Of a stretch of DNA of 64,000 nt, positions 29,911 through 39,439 are shown piece by piece. The stretch covers positions 110,782-174,781 of the forward strand of contig NZ_JACHDA010000009.1 in the NCBI RefSeq assembly GCF_014207235.1, written 5' to 3'. Source of the DNA: Sphingopyxis sp. JAI128 (GTDB lineage Bacteria; Pseudomonadota; Alphaproteobacteria; Sphingomonadales; Sphingomonadaceae). The notes below the pieces were generated by a model. It saw only the letters and a program-made list of their open reading frames with translations, did not search any database and was not told the origin of the DNA. How positions within the stretch are numbered: position 1 is the first letter of the stretch; each line of letters opens with the position of its first letter. A program made the translations under genes and the position numbers.

Positions 29911-30969
29911 TTAGCCGAGAAGTTCCTGTTCGAGCTTCTTGGCCATTTCCTCGATATTCTCCGGCGGCCAGCCGGGGATGTCCATACCAAGGCGCAGACC
30001 CATCGACGACAGCACTTCCTTGATTTCGTTCAAGGATTTGCGGCCGAAGTTCGGCGTGCGGAGCATTTCGGCTTCGGTCTTCTGAACGAGATCACCGATG
30101 TAGATGATATTGTCGTTCTTGAGGCAGTTGGCGCTGCGGACCGACAGCTCGAGCTCGTCGACCTTCTTCAGGAGGAAGCGATTGAGCTGGTTGACGTCCG
30201 ATTCGTCGGCGGTGGTCGGCGAAGCCGCCATGCCGATGAGGCCGCTGTCGTTCATCGCCTCTTCGAAGTGGACGAAGACCTGAAGCTGGTCCTGAAGGAT
30301 GCGCGCGGCATAGGCGACGGCATCTTCGGGGGTGACCGTGCCGTCGGTTTCGACGGTCAGGTTCAGCTTGTCATAGTCCAGTTCCTGGCCGATGCGCGCA
30401 TTGTCCACCTTGTAGGCAACCTGGCGCACGGGCGAGTAGAGCGAATCGACCGGGATCAGGCCGATCGGCGCATCGACCGGACGGTTGGCGGTCGCGGGGA
30501 CATAGCCCTTGCCGGTGTCGGCAACGAGTTCCATGTTCAGCGTCGCGCCATCGTCGAGGTGGCAGATGACATGGTTCGGGTTCATCACCTTGATGTCGCC
30601 CGACACCATGATGTCGCCGGCCTTGACGGTCGCGGGACCGGTCGCCGAAAGCTGGAGCCGCTTGGGGCCTTCGCCTTCCATCTTGAGCGCGATCTGCTTG
30701 ACGTTGAGGACGATGTCGGTGACGTCTTCACGCACGCCGGCCAGGCTCGAGAATTCGTGGAGAACATTCTCGATCTTGATCGACGTAATGGCCGCACCCT
30801 GGAGCGACGAGAGCAGCACGCGGCGCAGCGCGTTGCCGAGCGTCAGGCCGAAGCCACGCTCAAGCGGTTCGGCGACGAAGGTCGCCTTGCGCTTGCCGTC
30901 GCTGCCAGCCTTGATTTCCAGGTTGCTGGGCTTCTTCAATTCCTGCCAGTTCCGGATATTGACAGTCAT
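29911..30969 (-). CDS. rpoA: RNA polymerase alpha subunit
   Basis: This 352-residue protein begins [20 protein letters not shown]. The dimerisation region [20 protein letters not shown] and the NTD segment [19 protein letters not shown] are followed by a flexible linker. The C-terminal domain with [16 protein letters not shown] and [19 protein letters not shown] contacts promoter UP elements and activators. The longer open frame upstream is non-homologous, so I start at 30969. Confidence 0.98.
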   Translation of the reverse strand: MTVNIRNWQELKKPSNLEIKAGSDGKRKATFVAEPLERGFGLTLGNALRRVLLSSLQGAAITSIKIENVLHEFSSLAGVREDVTDIVLNVKQIALKMEGEGPKRLQLSATGPATVKAGDIMVSGDIKVMNPNHVICHLDDGATLNMELVADTGKGYVPATANRPVDAPIGLIPVDSLYSPVRQVAYKVDNARIGQELDYDKLNLTVETDGTVTPEDAVAYAARILQDQLQVFVHFEEAMNDSGLIGMAASPTTADESDVNQLNRFLLKKVDELELSVRSANCLKNDNIIYIGDLVQKTEAEMLRTPNFGRKSLNEIKEVLSSMGLRLGMDIPGWPPENIEEMAKKLEQELLG

Positions 30970-31073
30970 GGATTTCCCTTTGCTTTGGGCGGGACGGGCA
31001 GGGGTCGGCTTGCCTGTCCAGCGAGGAGTTTTATGCGGGCGGCGCCCCGGTGTGAGGCGCGCCCGAAAAGACG

Positions 31074-31463
31074 TCAGACGCGGCGGCGCTTGGCCGGGCG
31101 GACGCCATTGTGCGGGATCGGCGTCACGTCGCGGATCGACGTGATGTGGAAGCCGACCGCCTGCAGCGCGCGCAGCGCCGATTCGCGGCCCGCGCCGGGA
31201 CCCTTGACTTCGACTTCGAGCGTACGGACGCCATGTTCGGCGGCCTTTTTGCCGGCATCTTCGGCGCACACCTGCGCGGCGTAAGGGGTCGACTTGCGGC
31301 TGCCCTTGAAGCCCATCATGCCGGCGCTCGACCAGGCAATCGCATTGCCCTGTGCATCGGTGATGGTGATCATCGTGTTGTTGAAGGTGGCGTTGACGTG
31401 CGCGACGCCCGACGAGATATTCTTGCGTTCGCGCCGACGAAGACGCTGCGGTTCACGAGCCAT
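31074..31463 (-). CDS. rpsK: 30S ribosomal protein S11
   Basis: This 129-residue protein contains [40 protein letters not shown] and the C-terminal [19 protein letters not shown], all S11 hallmarks. It lies 102 bp after rpsM and 104 bp before rpoA. The short gaps each contain small inverted repeats but no gene. Confidence 0.98.
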   Translation of the reverse strand: MAREPQRLRRRERKNISSGVAHVNATFNNTMITITDAQGNAIAWSSAGMMGFKGSRKSTPYAAQVCAEDAGKKAAEHGVRTLEVEVKGPGAGRESALRALQAVGFHITSIRDVTPIPHNGVRPAKRRRV

Positions 31464-31565
31464 GATGAAATCCTAATCCTAAATCCTGAACGACCGGGGC
31501 GCTGCGACGGGAGCGGCCTCCGGCGGAGAAATAAGGAAAACCGTCCCCCGGACGATTTTCTGATC

Positions 31566-31934
31566 TTATTTCTTCTTGCCGGCGATCGGCTTCGCCTTGC
31601 CCTTGCGGGTGCGCGCATTGGTGTGCGTGCGCTGGCCGCGGACGGGAAGGCCCTTGCGATGACGCAGGCCGCGATAGCAGGCGAGGTCCATCAGGCGCTT
31701 GATGTTCATCGCCGTGTTGCGGCGAAGATCACCCTCGACCGTGAGACCGGCATCGATCGTTTCGCGGATCTGCAGGACTTCGGCGTCGCTGAGGTCCTGA
31801 ACGCGGCGGCTGTGATCGATGCCCAGCTTGTCGGCGATGTCGGCGGCGGTCTTGCGACCGATGCCGTGGATGTAGGTGAGCGCGATGATCACGCGCTTGT
31901 TGGTGGGCAGGTTGACGCCCGCGATACGTGCCAT
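31566..31934 (-). CDS. rpsM: 30S ribosomal protein S13
   Basis: This 122-residue protein begins [20 protein letters not shown] and continues with [19 protein letters not shown] and the C-terminal [20 protein letters not shown], with the Lys-rich tail that reaches the tRNAs. It opens the rpsM-rpsK-rpoA-rplQ operon. The usual upstream neighbours secY and adk are not here; an unrelated phosphatase gene lies some 200 bp upstream on the same strand, and that gap presumably holds the operon promoter. Confidence 0.98.
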   Translation of the reverse strand: MARIAGVNLPTNKRVIIALTYIHGIGRKTAADIADKLGIDHSRRVQDLSDAEVLQIRETIDAGLTVEGDLRRNTAMNIKRLMDLACYRGLRHRKGLPVRGQRTHTNARTRKGKAKPIAGKKK

Positions 31935-32135
31935 TGGTAACTTTCTCCTGCTCCACAGGGCGCGCTGGCAATCGGCCCCATCTCAAAGCGTCTGAATTTC
32001 CAACGCAAAAAACGGACCACGATGCGCACGAAGACGCTTCGCCGTCCGGTCAGGCTGTCGGAATGTCCGCGCAGTTAGGGTGAGTCGTGCCGAAAGTCAA
32101 GCGAACTGCGGCGAATGACTTGTCGTAAGGGCTGG

Positions 32136-32927
32136 TCACGGATGCGATGTAAGAGCGACGGCGCGGTCGTTCAAGCGCGCGACTACCGCGCGGTGGATTC
32201 CGGGGGCGCAGGCGATGACACCAAAGGCCTGCGCGCGCGGCGTATTAAACTTCAGCGGCTCGCCGAAAGCGTCGGTGACGGCCGCGCCGGCTTCGGTCGC
32301 GATCAGCGCGGCGGCGGCGACATCCCATTCGAAACCCCAGCGCAGTGTCGCGACCAGGTCGGCGCGGTCGTCGGCGACGAGCGCCATGCGCAGGGCGATG
32401 CTGTTCGGCTTGGTGACCATGATCAGGTCGCGGTCGATTTTGGGCAGGCTGTCGGCGGGGACGCGCGATCCATCGAAGATCATCCGGCGGCTCGCGCGCA
32501 GCGTCTCGCCGTTCAATGTCGCGCCCTTGCCCTTTTGCGCGACCCACAGCTCGTCGAGCGCGGGGGCGTAGAGCACACCGAGTTCGGGGGTGCCATCGAC
32601 GACGAGCGCGACCGACACGCACCAGCCGGGGCGGCCACGGATGAAATCGCGCGTGCCGTCGATCGGATCGACGCACCACATCGCGCGGCACGCCAGCCGA
32701 TCTTCATTGTCGGCGGTTTCCTCGGACAGCCAGCCTGCTTCGGGCACCATCGCGCCGAGCACGGCCTTCAGCCGCGCATCGACCGCAAGATCGACGTCGC
32801 TCACCGGATTGTCGTGCGACTTGTGCCACACGTCGACCGCCTTGCCCTCGCCGCGCCAGCGCGCCATCGCCATGTCGCCGACCTCGCGCGTCGCGGCGAT
32901 CACGGCTTCGAGGTTGCGACCGGGCAT
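32136..32927 (-). CDS. cysQ: Inositol-monophosphatase-fold phosphatase, CysQ-like
   Basis: This 263-residue Li-sensitive phosphatase family member has NPVSDVDLAVDARL, GWLSEETADNEDRL (metal-binding Glu), WCVDPIDGTRDFIRGRPGWC (the DPxDGTxDF motif) and WDVAAAALIATEAGAAVTD (the WDxAA motif), so the two- or three-metal site is complete. CysQ removes the 3' phosphate of PAP from sulfate assimilation. Sequence favours CysQ over inositol monophosphatase, but the two families are close. It lies 13 bp after pmbA on the same strand. Confidence 0.82.
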   Translation of the reverse strand: MPGRNLEAVIAATREVGDMAMARWRGEGKAVDVWHKSHDNPVSDVDLAVDARLKAVLGAMVPEAGWLSEETADNEDRLACRAMWCVDPIDGTRDFIRGRPGWCVSVALVVDGTPELGVLYAPALDELWVAQKGKGATLNGETLRASRRMIFDGSRVPADSLPKIDRDLIMVTKPNSIALRMALVADDRADLVATLRWGFEWDVAAAALIATEAGAAVTDAFGEPLKFNTPRAQAFGVIACAPGIHRAVVARLNDRAVALTSHP

Positions 32928-32940
32928 CGACTGCCGGCTC

Positions 32941-34284
32941 TCAGCTGCTCGCGACGGTCATGCCGTCGATGCGCAGCGTCGGCGCGTTGGTCGCATGGCG
33001 GAACTCGAGGTCGTTCGCGGGGGTCAGCGCGGCGAACATGTCGACCAGATTGCCCGCGATGGTGAATTCCGCGATCGGTCCCGCGATCTCGCCGCCCCGG
33101 ATCAGGAAGCCCGACGCGCCGCGGCTGTAATCGCCGGTCACCGGGTTGACGCCCTGGCCGATGAGTTCGGTGATGTAGACGCCCTCGGCGATGTCCTGGA
33201 TCAACGCCGAGGGCGTGGCGCTGCCCGCCGCGAGATGCAGGTTGCTCGCGCCGACCCCCGAGGCGCCGCCGCCGCGGCTGGCGTGGCCAGTCGGGGCGAG
33301 GCCGAGCTGTCTTGCCGACGCATTGTCGAGCAGCCAGCCGGTGATCTTGCCGTTCGCCACGATGTCGCGCGGCGCGGTCGGCAGGCCTTCGCCGTCGAAG
33401 GCGCGGCTCCTGAGCCCGCGCGCGCGGTGCGGTTCGTCGCGGACGACGATCGCGCTGTCGAACAGCATCTGATCTTCCCTACCGAGCAGGAAGCTCGTCC
33501 CGCGCGCGATTGCGGGGCCGGCGATGGCGCCGAGCAGATGGCCGACGATGCCGCCGCTGACGCGCGGGTCGAGGATGACGGGGAGCTTGCCGGTCGGGGC
33601 CTTGCCGGGGTGCAGCCGCGCGACCGCGCGTGCCCCGGCGCGCGCGCCGATCTCGGCGGCGCTTTCGAGGTCGGCGAGGTGATGCGCGCTGTGCCATCCG
33701 TAATCGCGCTGCATGTCGGCGCCTTTACCCGCGATCACGCTCGCCGAGAGGCTGTGGCCGCTCGACCCATAGCCGCCGGCAAAGCCATGGCTGGTCGCGA
33801 GCGCGAAGCGCGTGCGGCTGTGGCTTGCCGAGCCGCCCTCGCTGTTCGTGACACCGGCAACGGCGCGCGCTGCCTCTTCGACCGTGAGCGCGGCGGCGCG
33901 CAGCGCGGCGGGATCGGCTTCGCTGCCATCGTCGAGGTCGAAGTCGGGGACGGGGCCCTTGAAGAGCAATTCTTCGGGGGCGAGTCCAGCATAGGGATCC
34001 TCGGGCGCCTCGCGCGCCATCGCGACGCAGCGTTCCACGAGCTTCGCAAGTTCGCCAGCGTCCATGTCGGCGGTCGACACGCTCGCGCTGCGCTGCCCGA
34101 CGAAGACGCGCAGCGAGATATCCTGTCCTTCGGACCGCTCGACATCTTCGAGCGCGCCGAGCCGCATCGAGACCGAGGTTGCGGCGTTGCAATAATAAAG
34201 TGCGTCGGCAGCATCGGCGCCGGCTTTGGTCGCGGCGGCGCACAGCATCTGCGCGCGATCGAGGGCTTCGGAAACGGTGAGCAT
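32941..34284 (-). CDS. pmbA: TldD/PmbA-family metalloprotease, PmbA subunit
   Basis: This 447-residue protein has the PmbA order: MLTVSEALDRAQMLCAAATK, then the central GKLPVILDPRVSGGIVGHLL and SFLLGREDQM, and the C-terminal INPVTGDYSRGASGF-like segment (GVNPVTGDYSRGASGFLIRG) and DFEFRHATNAPTLRID-type end. PmbA is the non-catalytic partner of the zinc protease TldD, which processes unfolded peptides and microcin precursors. No tldD gene occurs in this window. It precedes the CysQ-like gene by 13 bp. Confidence 0.93.
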   Translation of the reverse strand: MLTVSEALDRAQMLCAAATKAGADAADALYYCNAATSVSMRLGALEDVERSEGQDISLRVFVGQRSASVSTADMDAGELAKLVERCVAMAREAPEDPYAGLAPEELLFKGPVPDFDLDDGSEADPAALRAAALTVEEAARAVAGVTNSEGGSASHSRTRFALATSHGFAGGYGSSGHSLSASVIAGKGADMQRDYGWHSAHHLADLESAAEIGARAGARAVARLHPGKAPTGKLPVILDPRVSGGIVGHLLGAIAGPAIARGTSFLLGREDQMLFDSAIVVRDEPHRARGLRSRAFDGEGLPTAPRDIVANGKITGWLLDNASARQLGLAPTGHASRGGGASGVGASNLHLAAGSATPSALIQDIAEGVYITELIGQGVNPVTGDYSRGASGFLIRGGEIAGPIAEFTIAGNLVDMFAALTPANDLEFRHATNAPTLRIDGMTVASS

Positions 34285-34332
34285 GCCCGCGCCCTAACCG
34301 GCGCGGAGCGAAGCGTCAAAATCTAAGTCGGA

Positions 34333-34731
34333 TCAGCGAATGATCGCCGCGATCGCGTCGGTCGCGGCCATCGCGCCGCTGACCCAGAGGAAGGGCAGGG
34401 TGAGCGCGGCGATCCACAGGCGACGGACATCGCGGCGGAAGCGTGCGTGGAGACCCCAGCTGGCGAGCGCCTGGCGGCTGAGATGATACCAGCGGCGTTC
34501 GGTCGACCGCACGACCGGAAGCGCCAGCGCGAGCAGGATGACGAGCGCGACGATGATAAAGGCCGAGGGTGCACCGGCGGCGACCGCCCCCATAACAACC
34601 CAGATCTGAAGCGCGGCAAAGGCGAGGAGCGCGGCAGCGGCGTGCCAGGTCATTCGGCGGCCCAGGCTTCGTGCCGGCGGCACGCTGACTGCCGTGCGCC
34701 TCCACAGGCGCGGTCCGAATGCTGATGCCAT
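34333..34731 (-). CDS. Conserved-looking membrane protein, unknown function
   Basis: This 132-residue protein has a basic N-terminus (FGPRLWRRTAVSVPPARSLG) and three hydrophobic segments (about residues 29-48, 54-72 and 107-128). No known family motif is visible. It lies 48 bp before pmbA on the same strand and may share its promoter. The 210-bp AT-rich gap beyond it (34732-34941) holds no gene; a hairpin AGCCCGC-GTT-GCGGGCT (34907-34923) there could end transcription of the next gene. Confidence 0.6.
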   Translation of the reverse strand: MASAFGPRLWRRTAVSVPPARSLGRRMTWHAAAALLAFAALQIWVVMGAVAAGAPSAFIIVALVILLALALPVVRSTERRWYHLSRQALASWGLHARFRRDVRRLWIAALTLPFLWVSGAMAATDAIAAIIR

Positions 34732-34941
34732 ATTACAGCCCCCTTAGGCTGGCGATTCCCAGAACCGCACGATTTGCCCCAAAAATTCCCAAGTCAAGAC
34801 AGGTTGCCAGCGATTCGTTAATTTTCCGCTCGATTCGTCGCGGATTCGCAACCAAATCGCGCCGGATCGCCAAAATACTGCGAAATCGGCAATTTTAGGG
34901 AGCCGAAGCCCGCGTTGCGGGCTGCCCGGCCCCGGGGGCGG

Positions 34942-35562
34942 TCAGTGCCGCTGCGGCGGGGTCGGCAACGGCTCGGCGTCGGCCTCGTTGGTGGCTTCTT
35001 CGGGGGCAGTCGGGGTCGGGGCCTGGCCGCTTGCCTGCCGCTCGAGTTCCTCGGCCGCCTTCTGCCGTTCGGCGAGCGCCTTTTCCTCGGCGACGACGGC
35101 GGCCTCGACCTCGGCCGCTGCGGCGTCGATGCCCGCGAGGCGCTTGGCGCGTTCGTCGGCGATCATCGCCTGCCAGTCGGTCTTGTCAGCCGCCTTTTGT
35201 TCGGCCCGGGCGCCGGCGACGAGCGCCTGCGTGCAGCCGGTGAAGCCGCCGAGCCCGGTCGGCGAGCAGCTGTCGGTGCCGAAGCGGCCGACGCGTTCGA
35301 GCGCGACGACCTTGTTCGCCCATGCCTCGTTGCGCACATCGAGCGGGTTGCCGCGCAGCATCGGGGGCACGCGATAGCGTTCGGATTCGGGTAGACGGTT
35401 GCAGACGACGATTTCGTCGGGGCTCGACGGTTCGCAGCGGTCGTCGCCGTATACAATGACCTGGTTGATCTTGTCGACGTCGGCCGGAGCCTCCTGCGCG
35501 GCGGCGGGCAGCGCGGGGGCGCTGCCGGCAAGGATCAACGCGAACAGGGGCAGGCGGGGCAT
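34942..35562 (-). CDS. Secreted protein with C-terminal coiled coil, unknown function
   Basis: This 206-residue protein starts with a signal peptide (MPRLPLFALILAGSAPALPA, cleavage after AQA-like). The central domain holds four cysteines in two Cys-x9-10-Cys groups (DDRCEPSSPDEIVVCNRLPE and DSCSPTGLGGFTGC), suggesting disulfides. An Ala/Glu-rich coiled coil of about 50 residues and a Pro/Glu-rich tail follow. The DEIVVCNR motif recurs in uncharacterised sphingomonad periplasmic proteins. I chose the ATG at 35562 for the signal peptide. Its neighbour, dsbB, could supply its disulfides, but that is inference. Confidence 0.75.
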   Translation of the reverse strand: MPRLPLFALILAGSAPALPAAAQEAPADVDKINQVIVYGDDRCEPSSPDEIVVCNRLPESERYRVPPMLRGNPLDVRNEAWANKVVALERVGRFGTDSCSPTGLGGFTGCTQALVAGARAEQKAADKTDWQAMIADERAKRLAGIDAAAAEVEAAVVAEEKALAERQKAAEELERQASGQAPTPTAPEEATNEADAEPLPTPPQRH

Positions 35563-35641
35563 CGGATATTCCTTTTCACTTTGGCGCGGCATGACACCGC
35601 GACCCTGCATCCGTCATGAACGGCGCGGCGGAGCCATGGTA

Positions 35642-36157
35642 TCAAATACGTTTCGACAGCGCGATGGCTGCACGGCAGCCGGCGCGAATCGCGAAGCTCA
35701 AAATCGGGTAGCCGGGGGCGCTTTCGGCGCCTGCTTTGAGCGCCGCTTCCTTATGCTCCAACTCCTCGGCACGGAAATCCGCAACCGCGGCGCTGAGTTC
35801 GGGGTCGCTGTCGCCGAGTTCGTCCAGTTGGTGCTGGTAATGGCGGTCGATTTCGGTCTCGACTGCGGCAGTACATGCCATCGCGGCGCGCGGGCCCATC
35901 GCGGCGGTCGCCGCGCCGAGCGCAAAGCCCGCAACGTTCCAAAACGGCTGGAGCGCGGTCGGGCGCACCCCGCGCCGGGCGATCATCGCGTCGAAATATT
36001 TGCGGTGCCGCTGTTCCTGTTCGGCCATATGCGCGATCTCGCGCGCCATCGGGTGGCGATCGCCCATCACCGCAAGCTGACCCGCATAGATGCGCGTCGC
36101 ACCATATTCGCCCGCCTGGTCGACGCGGATCATCGATGCGGTGCGTTTATTTGTCAT
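35642..36157 (-). CDS. coq7: COQ7-type demethoxyubiquinone hydroxylase
   Basis: This 171-residue ferritin-like di-iron protein catalyses the C6 hydroxylation step in ubiquinone synthesis at the membrane. The di-iron ligands appear as the Glu of VDQAGEYGATRIYAGQL, the Glu and His of HMAEQEQRHRKYFD, and a second pair in FRAEELEHKEAAL. Alphaproteobacteria use this enzyme where enterobacteria use UbiF. Its start overlaps the stop of dsbB (ATGA), so the two are coupled. Confidence 0.94.
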   Translation of the reverse strand: MTNKRTASMIRVDQAGEYGATRIYAGQLAVMGDRHPMAREIAHMAEQEQRHRKYFDAMIARRGVRPTALQPFWNVAGFALGAATAAMGPRAAMACTAAVETEIDRHYQHQLDELGDSDPELSAAVADFRAEELEHKEAALKAGAESAPGYPILSFAIRAGCRAAIALSKRI

Positions 36158-36639
36158 GCCGCCGATGTGGTCTTCCGCCGCAGCAAGGTCAAGACGAGAG
36201 CGGCGGCGCCAGCCGAGAAGATCGCGTTAAATCCCGCGAGCGAGATGCCGAAGAGCGTCCATTGCGCGGTGTCGCAGCGGATCAGCGGCGCGTTCATGAT
36301 CGAATCGAGCGTCACCGGACCGCCGGCGCCGGTCGCGCAGGTGGTAATCCCTTCCCAAAAGCCATATTCGACCCCGGCGTGAAAGACGCCGATCGCCCCG
36401 CTGATCGCGATGGCGACGGCCGCGAGCAGCGTGAAGATACGCATCGCCCGGTCGTTGCGGCGCAACAGCAGCGCGAGCAGCGCGAGCAGGATAGCGGCCT
36501 GGTGGGGCCAGCGCTGCCAATAACACATCTCGCACGGGTGGAGCCCGAAGCCATATTGCGACACGAGCGCGCCGCCATAGAGCAGCAGCGGCGCGAGTAA
36601 CGCGACGACGGGCGCAGCCAGGCGCGATGGAAACATCAA
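36154..36639 (-). CDS. dsbB: Disulfide bond formation protein DsbB-like
   Basis: This 161-residue four-helix membrane protein carries the quinone-reducing Cys pair in HPCEMCYWQRWPH and a second periplasmic Cys pair spread between GITTCATGAGG and APLIRCDTAQW. DsbB re-oxidises DsbA and passes electrons to ubiquinone, which makes the coupling to the ubiquinone gene coq7 fitting. No dsbA is in the window. The gap towards ctpA (36640-36705) carries a CCCCGGC-type repeat near 36660. Confidence 0.9.
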   Translation of the reverse strand: MMFPSRLAAPVVALLAPLLLYGGALVSQYGFGLHPCEMCYWQRWPHQAAILLALLALLLRRNDRAMRIFTLLAAVAIAISGAIGVFHAGVEYGFWEGITTCATGAGGPVTLDSIMNAPLIRCDTAQWTLFGISLAGFNAIFSAGAAALVLTLLRRKTTSAA

Positions 36640-36705
36640 GGCAACCTCATTGGATCATCATCCCGGCGAAGGCGAAGGCCGGGGTGACAGGAAGAAACAT
36701 GGGTG

Positions 36706-38094
36706 TCAGTTGCGACGGGCGGCTTTGGCACCGGGCTTGCCCGCCTGCGCCATGCGCGGCGTCGGCGGGCCGATGCGGCCGATCGTTTCCAGCGCATAAT
36801 GCAGCTGGAAATCCTCGATACCCTTGGCCTTCAGTTCCTCTGCCGTCGCGCTGAAGCGCGGATCGGCCTTCTCATCCTTTTCGATCAGGCCGTTGTCGAC
36901 CTTCTTTTCGTTGATGAGGTGGCGGCGCAGGTCGCTTTCGCGGAACTTTGGCCGCGATGCATAATCGGGGTCGCTGAGCTGCGGCACGCGAATGTCGGGG
37001 TCGATCCCGCCTTCCTGTACGCTGCGCCCCGACGGCGTATAATAGCGTGCGGTGGTGAGGCGGAGCGCCGTGGTGTCGGTCAGCGGCAGCACCGTCTGCA
37101 CCGATCCCTTGCCGAAGCTGCGTTCGCCCATCACGACCGCGCGATGCTGGTCCTGCAAGGCGCCCGCGACGATTTCCGACGCCGAGGCCGAGCCCGAGTC
37201 GATCAGCACGACGACGGGCGCGCCGCCGGCGAGGTCGCCGGGTTCGGCGAAATAGCGTTCGATATCGCCCTTCTTGCGGCCGCGCTGCGAAACGATCTCG
37301 CCCCGTTCGAGGAACAGGTCGCTGATCCCGACGGCTTCGTCGAGCAGCCCGCCGGGGTTCGAGCGCAGGTCGAGAATCCAGCCGCGCGGTTTCTTGCCGA
37401 GCGATTTTTCGACAGCCATCATCGCTGCCTTGAGGTCGGTGGTCGCGTCAGCCGAGAAATTGGTGACCGTCAGCACGCCGACATCGCCGCTGACTTCCCA
37501 TTTCACGGGTTTGAGGTCGATGATCTCGCGCGTCAGCGTCATCTCGATCGGCTTGTCCTGGCCTTCGCGCACGATCGTGACGTCGATCTTGGTCCCCGGA
37601 CGCCCGCGCATCTGTTCGACGGCTTCGTCGAGCGTCATGCCGAAGATCAGTTCCTTGTTGATGTGGGTGATATAGTCGCCCGCCTTGATCCCCGCCTTGT
37701 CGGCTGGCGTGTCGGCGGTCGGTGCGATGACCTTGACGACGCCGTCCTCCATCGTCACCGACAGGCCAAGTCCGCCATATTCGCCGTCGGTCTGGGTCCG
37801 AAGATTCGAAAAGCCGCGCGCGTCGAGATAGCCCGAATGCGGGTCGAGGCTGGCGAGCATGCCGTTGATCGCGCCTTCGATCAGCTTCGAATCGTCGACC
37901 TGTTCGACATAGTTGGACTTCACCTCGAGATAGACGTCCATGAAGCGTGAAATTTCTTCCTGCGTCTTCGTATCGACGGTCGCCATCGCACCGGTCGCGA
38001 GCGGCACGAGCGCCAGCGTCGAAAGCGCGGCGGCGCCTTGCCACAGCGCGAAGCGGCGCTTCGGGGACGATGCGGTTTTGGTCGAGTCGGTCAT
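36706..38094 (-). CDS. ctpA: C-terminal processing protease (S41 family)
   Basis: This 462-residue secreted protease has an N-terminal hydrophobic signal (LWQGAAALSTLALVPLATGA), a PDZ domain (about residues 95-175, with GGLGLSVTMEDGVVKVIAP and GIKAGDYITHINKE), and the S41 catalytic domain with LIDSGSASASEIVAGALQD (Ser) and GERSFGKGSVQT (Lys). It trims periplasmic and envelope proteins. A Pro/Lys-rich tail ends the protein. It lies directly downstream of the EnvC-like gene, the standard alphaproteobacterial order. Confidence 0.95.
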   Translation of the reverse strand: MTDSTKTASSPKRRFALWQGAAALSTLALVPLATGAMATVDTKTQEEISRFMDVYLEVKSNYVEQVDDSKLIEGAINGMLASLDPHSGYLDARGFSNLRTQTDGEYGGLGLSVTMEDGVVKVIAPTADTPADKAGIKAGDYITHINKELIFGMTLDEAVEQMRGRPGTKIDVTIVREGQDKPIEMTLTREIIDLKPVKWEVSGDVGVLTVTNFSADATTDLKAAMMAVEKSLGKKPRGWILDLRSNPGGLLDEAVGISDLFLERGEIVSQRGRKKGDIERYFAEPGDLAGGAPVVVLIDSGSASASEIVAGALQDQHRAVVMGERSFGKGSVQTVLPLTDTTALRLTTARYYTPSGRSVQEGGIDPDIRVPQLSDPDYASRPKFRESDLRRHLINEKKVDNGLIEKDEKADPRFSATAEELKAKGIEDFQLHYALETIGRIGPPTPRMAQAGKPGAKAARRN

Positions 38095-38224
38095 CAGCGT
38101 CTTTCACTCAGGCGGGATTTCCCGCCATATATATCCCGGCGCGCCATCCTCCTACGCATTTGCGCAGGCGTCAAGCGGATGATCCCGATACGGAACAGCG
38201 ACGGAACGCGCGATTAACGGGGCG

Positions 38225-39439
38225 TCAGCCGATCATCGCGACGATATCGACCGGGCGCCCGGCGCGGCGCAGTTCGACGGTGATGCGGCTGTCATCCGAC
38301 CCCGCGCGGCCGACGGGCGTACCGGAATCGAGCGTGTCGCCGACCCCGACCGACAGGGCGATCATGCCGGTGAGCAGCGACACCCAGCCGCCGCCATGGT
38401 CGACGATGACAATCTTGCCATAGCCGCGATAATCGCCGGCGAAGCTGACGCGACCGGGGGCAGGGGCGACGACCTGCCCGCCGGGCCGTGCGGCGATCGT
38501 CACGCCGCGTGACCGAACGCCGCTTTCATTGACTTCGCCCAGCCCGGCGACGATGCGGCCGACGACGGGCAGCCGGTAGGCGCCCTGCGTCAGCTCGGCC
38601 TCGGCGGGGGCGGGCGGGGCGGCGCCGGTGACGGCGCCGGCAGGATTGCGCGGGCGCGGCAGCGGCCCGGCGAGCTGCGCCAGTTCGGCGCGCACCGCGC
38701 TGTCGGCTTCGAGGCTGTCCATCAGCTCGACGATATCGCGCGCCTTTTCGCCGAGCCCCAAGGCCCGGTCGGCCTCGAGCTGCGCGCTGCTCATCAACTC
38801 GCGCGAACGCAGCCGGCCTTCGTTTTCGAGCCGCGTCAGCGCGTCGCGGCGCTGTGCCAGCTGCGCCTTGCTCGACGACAGCGCCTGCAGAGCGATCCCC
38901 TGCTGGCGCCGCGTGGTGTCGAGCGCGGCGAGTTCGCGCCGCACGCCGGCGGTGCGGCGTTCGATCACCGGCATGGCGGCATCGATCACCGCGCGGGCAT
39001 GGACGATGTCGGTCAGCGATCCGGGCTGCGCCAGCACGCTGACCGGCGGTTGGCGGCTGAGCTGCTGGAGCGAGGCGGCGAGTTCGAGCAGGGGTTGCTG
39101 TTGCTCGGCGAGCCGCGCGCGCTGCGCCGACAGGCGGCGGCTGACGAGCGCGACGCGCGCCTCGCCCGCGCTGATGTCAGCTTCGGCCGACTGGATGCGC
39201 GCGGCGAGCGCGGCACTGCGTTTCTTGAGCCGGTCGGCCTCGCTGACCGCCGCCACGGCCTGTTTTTCAAGCAGCGCGCTGCGCGCCATCGCCGCCGCCG
39301 ATTGCTGCTTCGCGTCGATCAGCTGGTCGCGTTCGCGCGCTGCGATCGCTGCGGGATCGAAGATGTCGCTCTGCGCGAGCGCGAACGCGCCGCCCGCGAC
39401 AGCGGCGATCAGGCCGAGCGTGGCGGCGAGGCGCCTCAC
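38225..39439 (-). CDS. EnvC-like murein hydrolase activator (degenerate M23 domain)
   Basis: This 404-residue protein has an N-terminal signal anchor, a long coiled coil (about residues 30-250, rich in Arg/Ala/Gln/Glu) and a C-terminal LytM/M23 domain. The metal and catalytic histidines of M23 are missing: VIVDHGGGWVSLLTGMIAL carries LTG where active enzymes have Tyr-x-His, and RITVELRRAG stands for the His-x-His motif. This matches EnvC, which activates amidases rather than cutting. It starts at a GTG overlapping the rlmH stop (GTGA), an unusual start decided by the overlap. Confidence 0.85.
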   Translation of the reverse strand: MRRLAATLGLIAAVAGGAFALAQSDIFDPAAIAARERDQLIDAKQQSAAAMARSALLEKQAVAAVSEADRLKKRSAALAARIQSAEADISAGEARVALVSRRLSAQRARLAEQQQPLLELAASLQQLSRQPPVSVLAQPGSLTDIVHARAVIDAAMPVIERRTAGVRRELAALDTTRRQQGIALQALSSSKAQLAQRRDALTRLENEGRLRSRELMSSAQLEADRALGLGEKARDIVELMDSLEADSAVRAELAQLAGPLPRPRNPAGAVTGAAPPAPAEAELTQGAYRLPVVGRIVAGLGEVNESGVRSRGVTIAARPGGQVVAPAPGRVSFAGDYRGYGKIVIVDHGGGWVSLLTGMIALSVGVGDTLDSGTPVGRAGSDDSRITVELRRAGRPVDIVAMIG

